This document shows, piece by piece, positions 47,273 through 56,623 of a stretch of 64,000 nucleotides of DNA. Position numbers and translations under genes: made by a program. Under the pieces are notes generated by a model. The model was not told where the DNA came from and made no database searches. It saw only the letters and a list, made by a program, of their open reading frames with translations. This DNA comes from Sphingomonas sp. EC-HK361 (lineage in GTDB: Bacteria; Pseudomonadota; Alphaproteobacteria; Sphingomonadales; Sphingomonadaceae): contig NZ_LR701494.1 in assembly GCF_902498785.1 (NCBI RefSeq), positions 1,053,022-1,117,021 of the forward strand, written 5' to 3'. The stretch's first letter is position 1. Each line of letters starts with the position of its first letter.

Positions 47273-48826
47273 ATGAAGCGGTTTTTCGCAGGGCTGGCAG
47301 GCGTGATGCTCGCTGTTTCGGGACCGGGCGGTGCGCAGACCGCCGCCCCCGTTACGGCCACCGCCACGGTGCGCGGCGACACGCCCGGCCCCACTTACGA
47401 CCGACGCATCTTCACCCAGTTCGCCGAGCATCTCGGCAACGGCATCTATGGCGGGCTGTGGGTCGGGCCGGATTCGAAGATCCCGAACACGCGCGGGTTT
47501 CGGAACGACGTCGTCGGTGCACTCAAGCGCCTCGGCGTGCCCGTCATCCGCTGGCCGGGCGGATGTTTTGCCGACGAATATCACTGGCGTGAGGGTATCG
47601 GCGCGCGCGGTAAGCGCCCGGTCAAGATCAACACCCACTGGGGCGGTGTGACCGAACCCAATGCCGTCGGCACCCACGAGTTCATGGACCTGACGGCGCA
47701 GATCGGCGCTGAACCCTATGTGGCTGGCAATGTCGGCAACGGCACCCCGCAGGAGATGGCGGAATGGGTGGAGTATATGACGTCCCCCGCCGGGTCGCTG
47801 GCGGACGAGCGCGCGCGCAACGGCCGCAAGGCACCCTGGGCGGTACCCTATTTCGGGGTCGGCAACGAGCTTTGGGGCTGCGGCGGCAACATGCGTGCCG
47901 AATATGCCGCCGACCTGACGCGGCGCTACGCCACCTTCATCAAGGCGCCGGCCAATACCCGCATCCTGAAGATCGCCGCCGGTGCGAACGTCGATGACTA
48001 TAACTGGACCGAGACGATGATGCGCGTCGCGGGCGCTCAGGTCGATGCGCTGTCGCTCCATTACTACACCGTGCCCGGCGGCTGGCCCCCGCGCGCATCG
48101 GCGACCGATTTCGACGAGGCCGGCTGGGCGGAAACGCTGGCGGGCGCGTGGCACATCGATGATCTGATTACGAAGCACAGCGCGATCATGGACAAATATG
48201 ATCCGCAGAAACGGCTGTTCCTGGCGGTCGACGAATGGGGCACCTGGTATGCCGGCGATCCGGGCACCAATCCCGGCTTCCTGCGCCAGCAGAACACGCT
48301 GCGCGACGCACTGGTCGCGGCGATCCACCTCAACATCTTTGCAAAGCATGCCGACCGCGTGCGCATGACCGCGATCGCGCAGATGGTGAATGTGCTGCAG
48401 GCGATGATCCTGACCGACGGCAGCCGGATGACGCTGACCCCGACCTATCACGTCTTCGAGATGTATCGGCCCTATATGGACTCGACCGTGCTGCCGATCG
48501 AAATCAAGTCGCCCTGGTACAACAAGGACCAGTGGGTGATGCCTGCGGTGAGCGCCTCGGCAGTGCGCGACAAGGCGGGCATGGCGCATGTCGCGCTCGC
48601 CAACGCCGATCCGAACCGGTCGGTCACGCTGTCGGTCGCGCTCAAGGGCGTGGGCGCGCAGACAGTCAGTGGCCGCATCCTCACCGCCGCGACGATGACC
48701 GCGCGCAACACGTTCGACGCGCCGGACGCGGTGCATCCGGTGGCGTTCGAGGGCGCCCGACTCGCGGGCGACACGCTGACCGTTACGTTGCCCGCGAAGT
48801 CGGTCATCATGCTGGACCTGCGCTGA
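47273..48826 (+). CDS. Exported GH51 alpha-L-arabinofuranosidase
   Basis: 517 residues with a signal peptide ([19 protein letters not shown]). GH51 landmarks: [43 protein letters not shown], acid/base Glu199 in [17 protein letters not shown], and nucleophile Glu321 in [10 protein letters not shown]-terminal beta domain follows. It releases terminal L-arabinofuranose from arabinan or arabinoxylan. Export is notable because many GH51 enzymes are cytoplasmic. GGGAGG lies before ATG 47273; TGATG overlaps the next gene. Confidence 0.95.
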   Translation: MKRFFAGLAGVMLAVSGPGGAQTAAPVTATATVRGDTPGPTYDRRIFTQFAEHLGNGIYGGLWVGPDSKIPNTRGFRNDVVGALKRLGVPVIRWPGGCFADEYHWREGIGARGKRPVKINTHWGGVTEPNAVGTHEFMDLTAQIGAEPYVAGNVGNGTPQEMAEWVEYMTSPAGSLADERARNGRKAPWAVPYFGVGNELWGCGGNMRAEYAADLTRRYATFIKAPANTRILKIAAGANVDDYNWTETMMRVAGAQVDALSLHYYTVPGGWPPRASATDFDEAGWAETLAGAWHIDDLITKHSAIMDKYDPQKRLFLAVDEWGTWYAGDPGTNPGFLRQQNTLRDALVAAIHLNIFAKHADRVRMTAIAQMVNVLQAMILTDGSRMTLTPTYHVFEMYRPYMDSTVLPIEIKSPWYNKDQWVMPAVSASAVRDKAGMAHVALANADPNRSVTLSVALKGVGAQTVSGRILTAATMTARNTFDAPDAVHPVAFEGARLAGDTLTVTLPAKSVIMLDLR

Positions 48827-49866
48827 TGGCATCTCGGCTCTGCGCAGCTCTGGCAGCGCTGCTGGCGCTCGCATCCGCGCCGACGGCGGCAGGCGCGCAA
48901 GCTGCTACCGTCGCGCTGAACGATCGGCTGACCGGCGACATCACGCCCGTCCACGACCCCGTGATTATCCGCGAAGGCGGCGCCTATCATCTCCTTTCCA
49001 CCGGCATCGGCGAAGGCGCACAGGGCGTCGTCTCCGCGCGCGTTTCGTCCGATCTCGTCCAATGGACGCGCGAACGCCCGCCGTTCGAGCGGCTGCCCGA
49101 TTGGGCGAGCAGGGCGATCCCCGGCGCGACCAACATCTGGGCGCCCGATATCAGTTTCGTGAACGGCCGCTACCGCCTCTATTATGCGGTATCGACCTTC
49201 GGATCGAACCGCTCGGCGATCGGCCTGGCGACGAGCGCCACGCTCGATCCTGCCTCGCCCGGCTATGGCTGGCGCGACGAGGGCATGGTCCTGATGTCCA
49301 CGCCGACCGACGATTTCAACGCGATCGACCCCGCCTTCTTCGCCGATGCGGATGGCCGCCACTGGCTCTCGCTCGGCAGCTTCTGGACGGGCCTGAAGCT
49401 CTTCGCGCTCGATCCCAAAACCGGCAAACTGCTCCGTGCGGGCGAGAAACCGATCCCGCTCGCATCGCGCCCCGTGCCCGCGGGCGCGCCGTCCATCGTC
49501 GAGGCGCCCTATATCTTTGCGCATGGCGGCTATTACTGGCTGCTCGCGTCCTATGACTATTGCTGCAAGGGCGTGAACAGCACCTATTACACCGTGGTCG
49601 CCCGATCGAGGACGGTGACCGGGCCGTATCGTGGCAAGGACGGCAGCTCGATGCTCGAGGGCGGCGGCACGATCCTGCTGCGCGCGGACCTGCAGGAAAA
49701 GCAGCGCTTCCGCGGCCCCGGCCATCCGGGGCATTTCACCGACGCCGCGGGCAAGGATTACGTCGTCTATCACGCCTATGATCGCGATAATAAGGGCGCG
49801 CCGACGCTGCGCATCGCGCCGCTGGCGTGGGGCAGCGACGGGTGGCCGGTCGCGCAAGGGAAATAG
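48826..49866 (+). CDS. Exported GH43 arabinan endo-1,5-alpha-L-arabinosidase
   Basis: 346 residues, signal peptide (LAALLALASAPTAAGA). Five-bladed propeller with the GH43 acidic triad: base Asp in PVHDPVIIREGG, modulator Asp in NAIDPAFFADADG, and acid Glu in SIVEAPYIFAHGGYYWL. The motif ATNIWAPDISFVNGRYRLYYAVSTFGSNRSAIGLATS is typical of endo-arabinanases. It should cut the alpha-1,5 backbone in the periplasm or at the outer membrane, complementing the GH51 enzyme encoded just upstream (TGATG overlap). Confidence 0.93.
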   Translation: MASRLCAALAALLALASAPTAAGAQAATVALNDRLTGDITPVHDPVIIREGGAYHLLSTGIGEGAQGVVSARVSSDLVQWTRERPPFERLPDWASRAIPGATNIWAPDISFVNGRYRLYYAVSTFGSNRSAIGLATSATLDPASPGYGWRDEGMVLMSTPTDDFNAIDPAFFADADGRHWLSLGSFWTGLKLFALDPKTGKLLRAGEKPIPLASRPVPAGAPSIVEAPYIFAHGGYYWLLASYDYCCKGVNSTYYTVVARSRTVTGPYRGKDGSSMLEGGGTILLRADLQEKQRFRGPGHPGHFTDAAGKDYVVYHAYDRDNKGAPTLRIAPLAWGSDGWPVAQGK

Positions 49867-49874
49867 GGGAATAT

Positions 49875-50909
49875 ATGACGCGTCTGTCCCGCCGCCTGTT
49901 CATCGCCGGCGCTACCGCGGCCGGCGCCGCGCCGTTGCTCGCGCGAAGTCCCCGCTCCCCGCGCATCGTCAACCCACTGGTGCGCAACCGCGCCGATGCG
50001 CAAGTCTTTCGGCACACGGACGGCTGGTATTACATGACCGGATCGGTGCCCGAATATGACCGGCTGGTGCTGCGCCGCTCGCGCACGCTCGCCGGGCTTG
50101 CCACCGCGACTGAGGCGGTGCTGTGGCGCCATCTGGCGGAGGGGCCGATGTCCGGGTTCATCTGGGCGCCCGAGCTTCACCGGATCGACGGGCGCTGGAT
50201 CATGTATTTCGCCGCAGGCCCGAGCGGCGGCGGCGAGGACGTGTTCCGCATCCGCACCTATGCGGTCGTCTGTGACGGTGCCGATCCGATGACGGGGAAA
50301 TGGTCAGTCCTCGGCCAGCTCGAGACGCCGTGGGACAGTTTCAACCTCGATTCCACGAGCTTCGTCCACCGCGGCGTGCGCTACCTCGCCTGGGCGCAGC
50401 GCGAGCCGGGGATCGAAACCAACTCGAATCTCTACCTTGCCCCGCTCAGGACCCCGCTGACGCTGGCGGCAAAGCCGGCGCGGCTGTCGGTTCCGGAGCT
50501 TCCCTGGGAGATTCGCGGGTTCAAGGTCAACGAGGCCCCCGCGCTTCTCGCGCGGAACGGCCGGCTGTTCCTGACCTATTCGGCCAGCGCGACGGACGCG
50601 CGTTACTGCATGGGCATGCTGACCGCGCGTGAGGATGCCGATATCATGGACCCGGCGGCGTGGACGAAGTCGCCTGTGCCTGTGATGAAGAGTTCGCCCG
50701 CGCACCACATTTACGGCCCCGGCCACAACAGCTTCACCGTCGATGAGCGCGGGCGCGACATGCTGGTGTTTCACGCCCGCGATTACGAAACCATCAAGGG
50801 CGACCCGCTGTTCGATCCCAACCGGCACACGCGCGTGCAGCCGATTCATTACGCGAGCGACGGTACGCCGGTTTTCGATCCGCCGGTCGGCAATGGTCCA
50901 CTGGCTTAG
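49875..50909 (+). CDS. Exported GH43 family protein, probable alpha-L-arabinofuranosidase
   Basis: 344 residues. The leader begins MTRLSRRLFIAGATAAG, a twin-Arg (Tat-like) signal. GH43 triad: Asp in RADAQVFRHTDGWYYMTGS, Asp in FNLDSTSFVHRG, Glu in KVNEAPALLARNGRLFLTYSAS; also FIWAPELHRIDGRWIMYFAAG and GPGHNSF. Related proteins are exo-acting arabinofuranosidases. It is the third gene of the GH51-GH43-GH43 operon. The third GH43 at 56620 is a relative without the Tat leader. Confidence 0.9.
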   Translation: MTRLSRRLFIAGATAAGAAPLLARSPRSPRIVNPLVRNRADAQVFRHTDGWYYMTGSVPEYDRLVLRRSRTLAGLATATEAVLWRHLAEGPMSGFIWAPELHRIDGRWIMYFAAGPSGGGEDVFRIRTYAVVCDGADPMTGKWSVLGQLETPWDSFNLDSTSFVHRGVRYLAWAQREPGIETNSNLYLAPLRTPLTLAAKPARLSVPELPWEIRGFKVNEAPALLARNGRLFLTYSASATDARYCMGMLTAREDADIMDPAAWTKSPVPVMKSSPAHHIYGPGHNSFTVDERGRDMLVFHARDYETIKGDPLFDPNRHTRVQPIHYASDGTPVFDPPVGNGPLA

Positions 50910-50930
50910 ACGCTGCCCGATGTAAGCCCC

Positions 50931-51048
50931 CCATTCATCTCGAGCGAGATCGAGCTTGTCGAGAGCTCGTGTCGAGAGGCCGGGATGTGCGACACCGACC
51001 TCTCGATATGCCGTCTCGACAGGCTCAACAGCTACTCGAGGCGAACGG
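50931..51048. repeat. Long imperfect inverted repeat
   Basis: Arm 50931-50981 (starts CCATTCATCTCGAGCGAGAT) pairs imperfectly with 50997-51048 (ends GCTACTCGAGGCGAACGG). Blocks such as CTCGAG, TGTCGAGA and TCGAGAGG are shared. This is another member of the sphingomonad TCTCGAC palindromes, placed between the GH43 stop and the esterase gene, and may act as terminator. Confidence 0.75.
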
Positions 51049-51083
51049 GAAGGGAAAACCGAACGGTCGATAAAGTTGGCGAT

Positions 51084-51094
51084 TGATCATATAA
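51084..51094 (+). promoter_or_regulatory. Candidate operator upstream of esterase gene
   Basis: TGATCATATAA, inside the AT-rich palindrome-like GCGATTGATCATATAATTGC. The 11-mer matches TAATCATATAA (53382-53392) at all but one base. Position is 43 nt before the esterase ATG. Confidence 0.4.
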
Positions 51095-51137
51095 TTGCGC
51101 GCGCTAGGCTTCTCCGGAAGCATCGGGAGAGACGGGT

Positions 51138-52571
51138 ATGCGGCGGATGACTTGGGTTTCGCTCATCGCGCTGCTGGCATCCGGTGCGCTGCCGGCGCAG
51201 ACTCCGCGAACCCCGCGTGTCGCGACGACTGGCGGCACCGTCGCGGGTCGGCAGGCCGACGACCGCGTCGTGTTTCGCGGCATCCCCTTCGCCGCCCCGC
51301 CAGTCGGCCCCCTGCGCTGGCGCGCGCCGCAGCCGATCCGCTGGACAGGCGTTCGCCCGGCGATCGATCGCGCGCCCGCGTGTGTCCAGGCGGACTATGG
51401 CTGGAACCATGCCGACTATCTGTTCGCCAGCGAGGATTGCCTTACCCTCGACGTCGCGACCCCGGCACTGACCGGCAAGCGCGCGGTGCTGGTGTGGATC
51501 CATGGCGGCAGCAACCATGCGGGCGGACCCGGCGATACGGTGCTGTCGTCACTCGTCCGGCAGGGCGTGGTCGTCGTTGCGGTTCGATACCGGCTCGGCA
51601 CGCTGGGCTTCCTTGCGCCGCGATCGGCGGAGGAGACCGGCGGCAATTATGGCCTCATGGACCAGATCGCGGCGCTGCGCTGGGTCCGGGCGAACATCGC
51701 GCGGTTCGGCGGCGATCCCGACCGGGTGACGCTGGGCGGCGAAAGCGCGGGCGCACAGGACGTCGGACTGTTGCTGGCGGCACCCGCAGCGCACGACCTG
51801 TTCCGTCAGGCGATCATGGAAAGCGGCACGCCCGCCTTCGGCATGCCCTATCGTCCCATCGAGGACGCGTTCCGGATCGGCGACCAGCTTGCGGCGCAGC
51901 TTCGCGGCGTGCCTCCGCGCGATGCGTCCGCCGCGGCGCTCATCGCCGCTGACGGCAAGCTGCACGACGCCGCCATCGGCCATGACGATTATCTGTGGCT
52001 GCGCACGACGATCGACGGGACGGTTCTGCCCCGGTCCCCCGCCGCGCTGCTCGCGAGCGCGCCGCCAAAGCCGCTGTTGATCGGAACCAATGTGGCGGAA
52101 CTCGATCTGCCGGGCGAGCGGGCCTATCGCGACGCCTTTCTCGCGACCCGCTACGGCACGAAGGCCGAGGCAGCGCGCGCCTATTATGGAATCGCAGGCG
52201 GGGTCGATCCGGCCCCCGATCCGCGCAGCGGCACCGTCGATCTGCGGATCTCGACCGACGGCACGTTCGTGTGCCCCGCCGACCGGTTCGTGAAGCTTTG
52301 GGCGAACAAGGGCGCACCGGTCTATCGCTATATATTCGATGGCGCGCCGGACGGCGGCATGACCTCGCACGCCCGCGAGCTCAGCTATGTCTTCGGGGAG
52401 GACCGGGTCGGCGGCGTCCACCTGCAGGATTACTGGGCGGCATTCATCAAGACCGGCAGCCCCGGTGGTGCGTGGCGCGCCTGGCCGCAGCGCATCCGCT
52501 TCGACGCTGCCGGCGCGCGGAGCGAATCCGCAACCTCGCCCGCCATCTGCGGCATGGCGGACGACCTTTAG
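51138..52571 (+). CDS. Exported type-B carboxylesterase family protein
   Basis: 477 residues with signal peptide (WVSLIALLASGALPAQ). Carboxylesterase/lipase type B features: VVFRGIPFAAPPVGPLRWRAP, SEDCLTLDVATP, oxyanion-hole WIHGGSN, and nucleophile Ser203 in LGGESAGAQD. The acid is expected around GERAY/DAF and the His in SHARELSYVFG. Within an arabinan/xylan locus it may remove acetyl or feruloyl esters from side chains (inference). Its stop is one base from the convergent GntR stop. Confidence 0.9.
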   Translation: MRRMTWVSLIALLASGALPAQTPRTPRVATTGGTVAGRQADDRVVFRGIPFAAPPVGPLRWRAPQPIRWTGVRPAIDRAPACVQADYGWNHADYLFASEDCLTLDVATPALTGKRAVLVWIHGGSNHAGGPGDTVLSSLVRQGVVVVAVRYRLGTLGFLAPRSAEETGGNYGLMDQIAALRWVRANIARFGGDPDRVTLGGESAGAQDVGLLLAAPAAHDLFRQAIMESGTPAFGMPYRPIEDAFRIGDQLAAQLRGVPPRDASAAALIAADGKLHDAAIGHDDYLWLRTTIDGTVLPRSPAALLASAPPKPLLIGTNVAELDLPGERAYRDAFLATRYGTKAEAARAYYGIAGGVDPAPDPRSGTVDLRISTDGTFVCPADRFVKLWANKGAPVYRYIFDGAPDGGMTSHARELSYVFGEDRVGGVHLQDYWAAFIKTGSPGGAWRAWPQRIRFDAAGARSESATSPAICGMADDL

Positions 52572-52572
52572 G

Positions 52573-53304
52573 TCAGGCCTCGTTTTCCTGCACCGGCACC
52601 TGCTCGATCACGTCGAGCACCTTGCTGATCAGCGTCGTCATCGTCGCGCGGGCTGCCTCGACATCGCGCGCCAGAATCGCGTCGTGGACGGCGGCATGAT
52701 CCGCGATGCTCGCCGAGCGCCCGGTCAGCCGGTTGGTGAAGCGGATCGACGTGCGCAGCGCCGTGCCGACGACGCTGCGGAACTGGACGAAGAAGGGATT
52801 GTTCGACGCGCGCAGGATCGCGACGTGGAAGGCGATATCCGCGTCCAGCCCGTCATCCAGGCCATCCTCCGCCGTGCGCATCCGCTCGAGCCCCGCGGTG
52901 ATCGCCTCGCGCTGCTCGTCATCGGCAGCGATCGCCGCGAGCGCCGCCGCCTGCGGCTCGACCGCGATGCGCAGCTCGTTGAAATGGCGCAGCAGCGTGA
53001 GCGACCGCCGCCGTTCCAGCAGCCAGCGCAGCACGTCGGTGTCGAAGAGGTTCCAGCCGTCTTCGGGGCGGACGAACGTCCCCTGCTTCGGGCGCGCACC
53101 GAGCAGCCCCTTGGCGGCGAGCATCTTTACCGCCTCGCGCGTCACCGACCGGCTGACGCCGTGCTGCTTGACGATCTCGGCTTCGGTCGGAAACGGCTTT
53201 TCGCGGTAGTCACCGACCACGATCGACCGGCCCAGCACCTCCTGCAATCCCCAGGTCAGATTGCGCCCGAGATCGTCGGGGCCAAGCCGACTGTCCGCCG
53301 CCAT
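52573..53304 (-). CDS. FadR-subfamily GntR transcriptional regulator (2)
   Basis: 243 residues. ATG 53304 is preferred because GGGAGG is 6 nt upstream; ATG 53310 directly abuts it. Winged helix: LQEVLGRSIVVGDYREKPFPTEAEIVKQHGVSRSVTREAVKMLAAKGLL, then GARPKQGTFVRPEDGWNLFD. FCD domain: FNELRIAVEPQAAALAAI, DIAFHVAILRASNNPFF with metal His, and HAAVHDAILARD. It is divergent from the SSS-dgoK-dgoA-GH43 operon and likely senses a sugar acid such as 2-keto-3-deoxygalactonate or galactonate (inference). Confidence 0.9.
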   Translation of the reverse strand: MAADSRLGPDDLGRNLTWGLQEVLGRSIVVGDYREKPFPTEAEIVKQHGVSRSVTREAVKMLAAKGLLGARPKQGTFVRPEDGWNLFDTDVLRWLLERRRSLTLLRHFNELRIAVEPQAAALAAIAADDEQREAITAGLERMRTAEDGLDDGLDADIAFHVAILRASNNPFFVQFRSVVGTALRTSIRFTNRLTGRSASIADHAAVHDAILARDVEAARATMTTLISKVLDVIEQVPVQENEA

Positions 53305-53381
53305 CGCCATCCTCCCTGTGCCGTCATAAACCGCGTTTCGCCCTCGACACTTGCAGAAGACAATCAACGCGGCAAGATTTA

Positions 53382-53392
53382 TAATCATATAA
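53382..53392. promoter_or_regulatory. Candidate operator between GntR (2) and SSS transporter
   Basis: TAATCATATAA within TTTATA-ATCA-TATAAA, a palindrome with perfect 6-bp half-sites (53380-53395). It lies 78 nt from the GntR start and 102 nt before the transporter ATG. The same 11-mer with one change is upstream of the esterase gene (51084). Confidence 0.45.
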
Positions 53393-53494
53393 AAAGCCGA
53401 GTTCGAGTGTATGGCGCTCGACAAGTGGGACTTATCCGACAATAATACCGCGGCGGAGCGGACCAGAATTTCGCGACCGGGTGGGGATGCCGAC

Positions 53495-55126
53495 ATGCAA
53501 TTGACGACGCTGGATAACGTGCTGGTCATCGCCTACGCGATCGGCATCTTCGGTCTGGCGCAATGGGTGTCGCGCGACAAGGCGGGGCACGCCAAGAACA
53601 GCAGCGATTATTTCCTGGCGTCGAAGAACCTCCCCTGGTGGGCGATCGGGGCGAGCCTGATCGCGGCCAATATCTCCGCCGAGCAGATCGTCGGCATGTC
53701 GGGATCGGGCTATGCGATCGGGCTGGCGATCGCATCCTATGAATGGATGGCGGCAGCGACGCTGCTGATCGTCGGCAAGTTCTTCCTGCCGATCTTCCTG
53801 AAGAACCAGATCTACACGATGCCGCAGTTCCTGGAACAGCGCTTCGGCCCGACGATCCGCACCGTGATGGCGGTGTTCTGGCTCATCCTCTACGTCTTCG
53901 TGAACCTCACCTCGATCATCTGGCTCGGCTCGATCGCGGTCACCCAGGTCGCGGGCGTCAATCAGGACGTCGCGCTCGTCGGGCTCGGCGCCTTCGCCCT
54001 CCTCTATCAGCTGCGCGGCGGATTGAAGGCGGTCGCGCTGACCGACATCGTCCAGGTCACGCTGCTCGTCTTTGGCGGGCTGATCATTTCCTATCTCACG
54101 CTCGGCAAGATCGGCGGCGATGCCGGTGTGCTCGGCGGGTTTGCGGAGCTGAACCGGCGCGTGCCCGACCATTTCGACATGATCCTGTCGCCCGACAATC
54201 CACACTACAAGGACCTGCCGGGCATCGCCGTGCTGGTCGGCGGGATGTGGATCGCGAACCTCAGCTATTGGGGGTTCAACCAGTATATCATCCAGCGCGC
54301 GCTCGCCGCCAAGAGCCTGGACGAGGCGCAGCGCGGGATCATCTTTGCCGGCTTCCTGAAGCTGCTGATGCCGGTGATCATCGTGCTTCCGGGGATCGCT
54401 GCGGTCGTGCTGGCACCGAACCTCGCCAAGCCCGATCAGGCCTATCCGACGATGATGGCGCTGCTACCGCCCGGGCTGCTCGGGCTGGTGTTCGCCGCGC
54501 TCGTCGCCGCGATCATCGCGTCCACCGCCTCCAAGATCAATTCGATCGCGACGATCTTCACGCTCGATATCTACGCCAAGGCCAAAGGCGTGCGGACCGA
54601 GGTCGAGGATGGCGACACGGATGCCGCTGCCGCCGGCGCGCAGGAACGCAATCTCGTCCGCGTCGGCCGGATCGCCGCGGTGGTGTCGATCATCATTGCG
54701 ATGATTATGGCGCGCCCGTTGCTCGGCAGCCTCGATCAGGCGTTTCAGTATATCCAGGAATTCTCGGGCTTCGTGACGCCGGGGATCACCGTCATCTTCC
54801 TGCTCGGCCTGTTCTGGCCGGGCGCGACCGAGAAGGGCGCGCTGACCGGGGCGATCGCGTCGGTCGTCATCAGCTTCCTATTCTGGTTTCCAGCGAAATG
54901 GGGCGGATCGGAGGCGCTGAACGCCATTCCGTTCATCAACCGCATGTCGATCGTGTTCCTCGCCTCGCTGCTGCTCGCGGTGGCGGTGTCGCTCCTCAAG
55001 CCGCAACCGCGCGAGCGCAACCTCATCACAATGCAGGGCGTATCCTTCCGCACGAGCGCGGGCTTCAATATCGCGGGCGTGGTGATCGTCGCGATCCTGA
55101 TCGCGCTCTACTACATCTGGTGGTGA
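53495..55126 (+). CDS. Sodium:solute symporter family sugar transporter (SSS)
   Basis: 543 residues, about 14 membrane helices. SGLT-type signatures: SSDYFLASKNLPWWAIGASLIAANISAEQIVGMSGSGYAIGL, YTMPQFLEQRFGP, GGLKAVALTDIVQ, and SYWGFNQYIIQRALAAKSLDEAQRG. It should import a monosaccharide with Na+. ATG 53495 follows a GGTGGGGA sequence. First gene of the operon with dgoK, dgoA and a GH43, so galactose and/or arabinose is the likely substrate. Confidence 0.92.
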   Translation: MQLTTLDNVLVIAYAIGIFGLAQWVSRDKAGHAKNSSDYFLASKNLPWWAIGASLIAANISAEQIVGMSGSGYAIGLAIASYEWMAAATLLIVGKFFLPIFLKNQIYTMPQFLEQRFGPTIRTVMAVFWLILYVFVNLTSIIWLGSIAVTQVAGVNQDVALVGLGAFALLYQLRGGLKAVALTDIVQVTLLVFGGLIISYLTLGKIGGDAGVLGGFAELNRRVPDHFDMILSPDNPHYKDLPGIAVLVGGMWIANLSYWGFNQYIIQRALAAKSLDEAQRGIIFAGFLKLLMPVIIVLPGIAAVVLAPNLAKPDQAYPTMMALLPPGLLGLVFAALVAAIIASTASKINSIATIFTLDIYAKAKGVRTEVEDGDTDAAAAGAQERNLVRVGRIAAVVSIIIAMIMARPLLGSLDQAFQYIQEFSGFVTPGITVIFLLGLFWPGATEKGALTGAIASVVISFLFWFPAKWGGSEALNAIPFINRMSIVFLASLLLAVAVSLLKPQPRERNLITMQGVSFRTSAGFNIAGVVIVAILIALYYIWW

Positions 55127-55130
55127 CCGC

Positions 55131-55997
55131 GTGAGCCAGCCCTTCATCGCTGTCGATTGGGGCACGACCAACCGGCGCGCCTATCTGATCGAGGGCGGGG
55201 CGGTGGTGCGTACCGAGCGCGACGCGGTCGGCATCCTCGCTGTGCCGGCGGGCGGTTTCGACGCCGAGGTCGCGGCGCTGCGTGCACGGTTTGGCGGCGC
55301 GCCGATGCTGCTCGCGGGGATGGTCGGATCGAACCGCGGCTGGATCGATGCGGGCTACGTCCCCTGCCCCGCCACGCTCGACAGCCTGGCGGCAGCGCTG
55401 AAACCCGCGGCCGAGCATGTGTGGATCGTTCCCGGCGTCAGCACAATCCGCGACGATCGCGCCGATGTGATGCGCGGCGAGGAAGTGCAATTGCTGGGCG
55501 CGGTATCGGCCGGACTTGCTCCGCCGGACGCGCTGCTCTGCCAGCCCGGCACGCACTGCAAATGGGCTCGTATCGAGGGTGGCGCGCTCAGCACCTTCAC
55601 CACCGCGATGACCGGGGAGATGTTCGCGCTGCTTCGGGATCACGCGCTGATCGGGGCCGCGATGTGCGCGCCCGTCACCGAGGGACCGGCCTTTGCAGAC
55701 GGCGTCGCGCGTGCCGGCGACGGCGATCTTCTCAGCGCGCTCTTCGGCGTTCGCCCGGCAAGCCTGCTTGGCCTGCGCGAGGATGCGGATGCGGCGTCCT
55801 ATGTCAGCGGCCTGCTGATCGGCAGCGACGTGCGCGCTCAGGTCGGCGCGGGCGATACGGTCCACCTGCTTGCGGACCCGGCGCTGGGCGCGCTCTACGC
55901 GGCGGCCATCGCGCAGGTCGGTGCGTCGGCCATCCTCATCGACAGCCACGCCGCCTTCGTTGCCGGCATCACCCAATTGTGGGAGCGCAAGCCTTGA
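55131..55997 (+). CDS. dgoK: 2-dehydro-3-deoxygalactonokinase
   Basis: 288 residues, GTG start. DgoK features: FIAVDWGTTNRRAYLIEGG (nucleotide-binding loop), AGMVGSNRGWIDAGYVPCPA, WIVPGVSTIRDDRADVMRGEEVQLLGA, and CQPGTHCKWARIEGG with LSTFTTAMTGEMFALL. It phosphorylates 2-keto-3-deoxygalactonate for the DeLey-Doudoroff route. It starts 4 nt after the transporter gene and its stop overlaps the TTG start of dgoA (TTGA). Confidence 0.94.
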   Translation: MSQPFIAVDWGTTNRRAYLIEGGAVVRTERDAVGILAVPAGGFDAEVAALRARFGGAPMLLAGMVGSNRGWIDAGYVPCPATLDSLAAALKPAAEHVWIVPGVSTIRDDRADVMRGEEVQLLGAVSAGLAPPDALLCQPGTHCKWARIEGGALSTFTTAMTGEMFALLRDHALIGAAMCAPVTEGPAFADGVARAGDGDLLSALFGVRPASLLGLREDADAASYVSGLLIGSDVRAQVGAGDTVHLLADPALGALYAAAIAQVGASAILIDSHAAFVAGITQLWERKP

Positions 55998-56623
55998 CCG
56001 ATTTCGCCACCGCGTTCGCCGCCCTGCCGCTGATCGCGATCCTGCGCGGCATCCGTCCCGACGAGATCGAGCCGGTCGGCGCGGCGCTGGCGTCCGCCGG
56101 TTTCACGCTCATTGAGGTGCCGCTCAATTCGCCCGATCCGTTCGAGAGCATCGCGCGGCTGGCGAAGGCGTGCGGCGACGCGGCGATGGTCGGCGCGGGG
56201 ACGGTCTTGGCCACAGCCGACGTGGCGCGCGTGCGCGATGCCGGCGGGCGGATGATCATCTCGCCCAACACCGATACCGCAGTGATCGAGGCGACGGTTG
56301 CGGCGGGCATGGCCTCGCTGCCCGGCTATTTCACCCCGTCCGAAGCCTTCGCCGCCATCCACGCCGGGGCGAGCGCGCTGAAGCTGTTTCCCGCCGAGGC
56401 TGCGTCGCCGGCCGTGCTGAAAGCGCAGCGGGCGGTGTTGCCCAAGGCCATTCCGGTGCTGGCGGTCGGCGGCATCACGCCGGAAGGCATGGCGCCGTGG
56501 CGGGCCGCGGGGGCGGACGGTTTCGGGCTGGGCTCCGCGATCTACAAGCCGGGCATGACCGCGAAGGATGTGGGCGACGCGGCGTGCCGGTTCGTCGCCG
56601 CGTGGCGGGCTGACGCGCGGTGA
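55994..56623 (+). CDS. dgoA: 2-dehydro-3-deoxy-6-phosphogalactonate aldolase
   Basis: 209 residues, TTG start overlapping the dgoK stop. KDPG/KDPGal aldolase barrel: PLIAILRGIRPDE with catalytic Glu/Arg, IEVPLNSPDP, GAGTVLATADVARVRDAGGRMIISPN, MASLPGYFTPSEAF, Schiff-base Lys in ASALKLFPAE, and AVGGITPEGM. The LNSPDP and Val/Asn pattern favours the galactonate-derived substrate. Products are pyruvate and glyceraldehyde-3-phosphate. Confidence 0.94.
   Translation: MTDFATAFAALPLIAILRGIRPDEIEPVGAALASAGFTLIEVPLNSPDPFESIARLAKACGDAAMVGAGTVLATADVARVRDAGGRMIISPNTDTAVIEATVAAGMASLPGYFTPSEAFAAIHAGASALKLFPAEAASPAVLKAQRAVLPKAIPVLAVGGITPEGMAPWRAAGADGFGLGSAIYKPGMTAKDVGDAACRFVAAWRADAR

Noticed and set aside
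50931-51048. Possible CRISPR array
   Set aside because: The repeats form one inverted pair, not regularly spaced direct repeats, and no cas genes are present.
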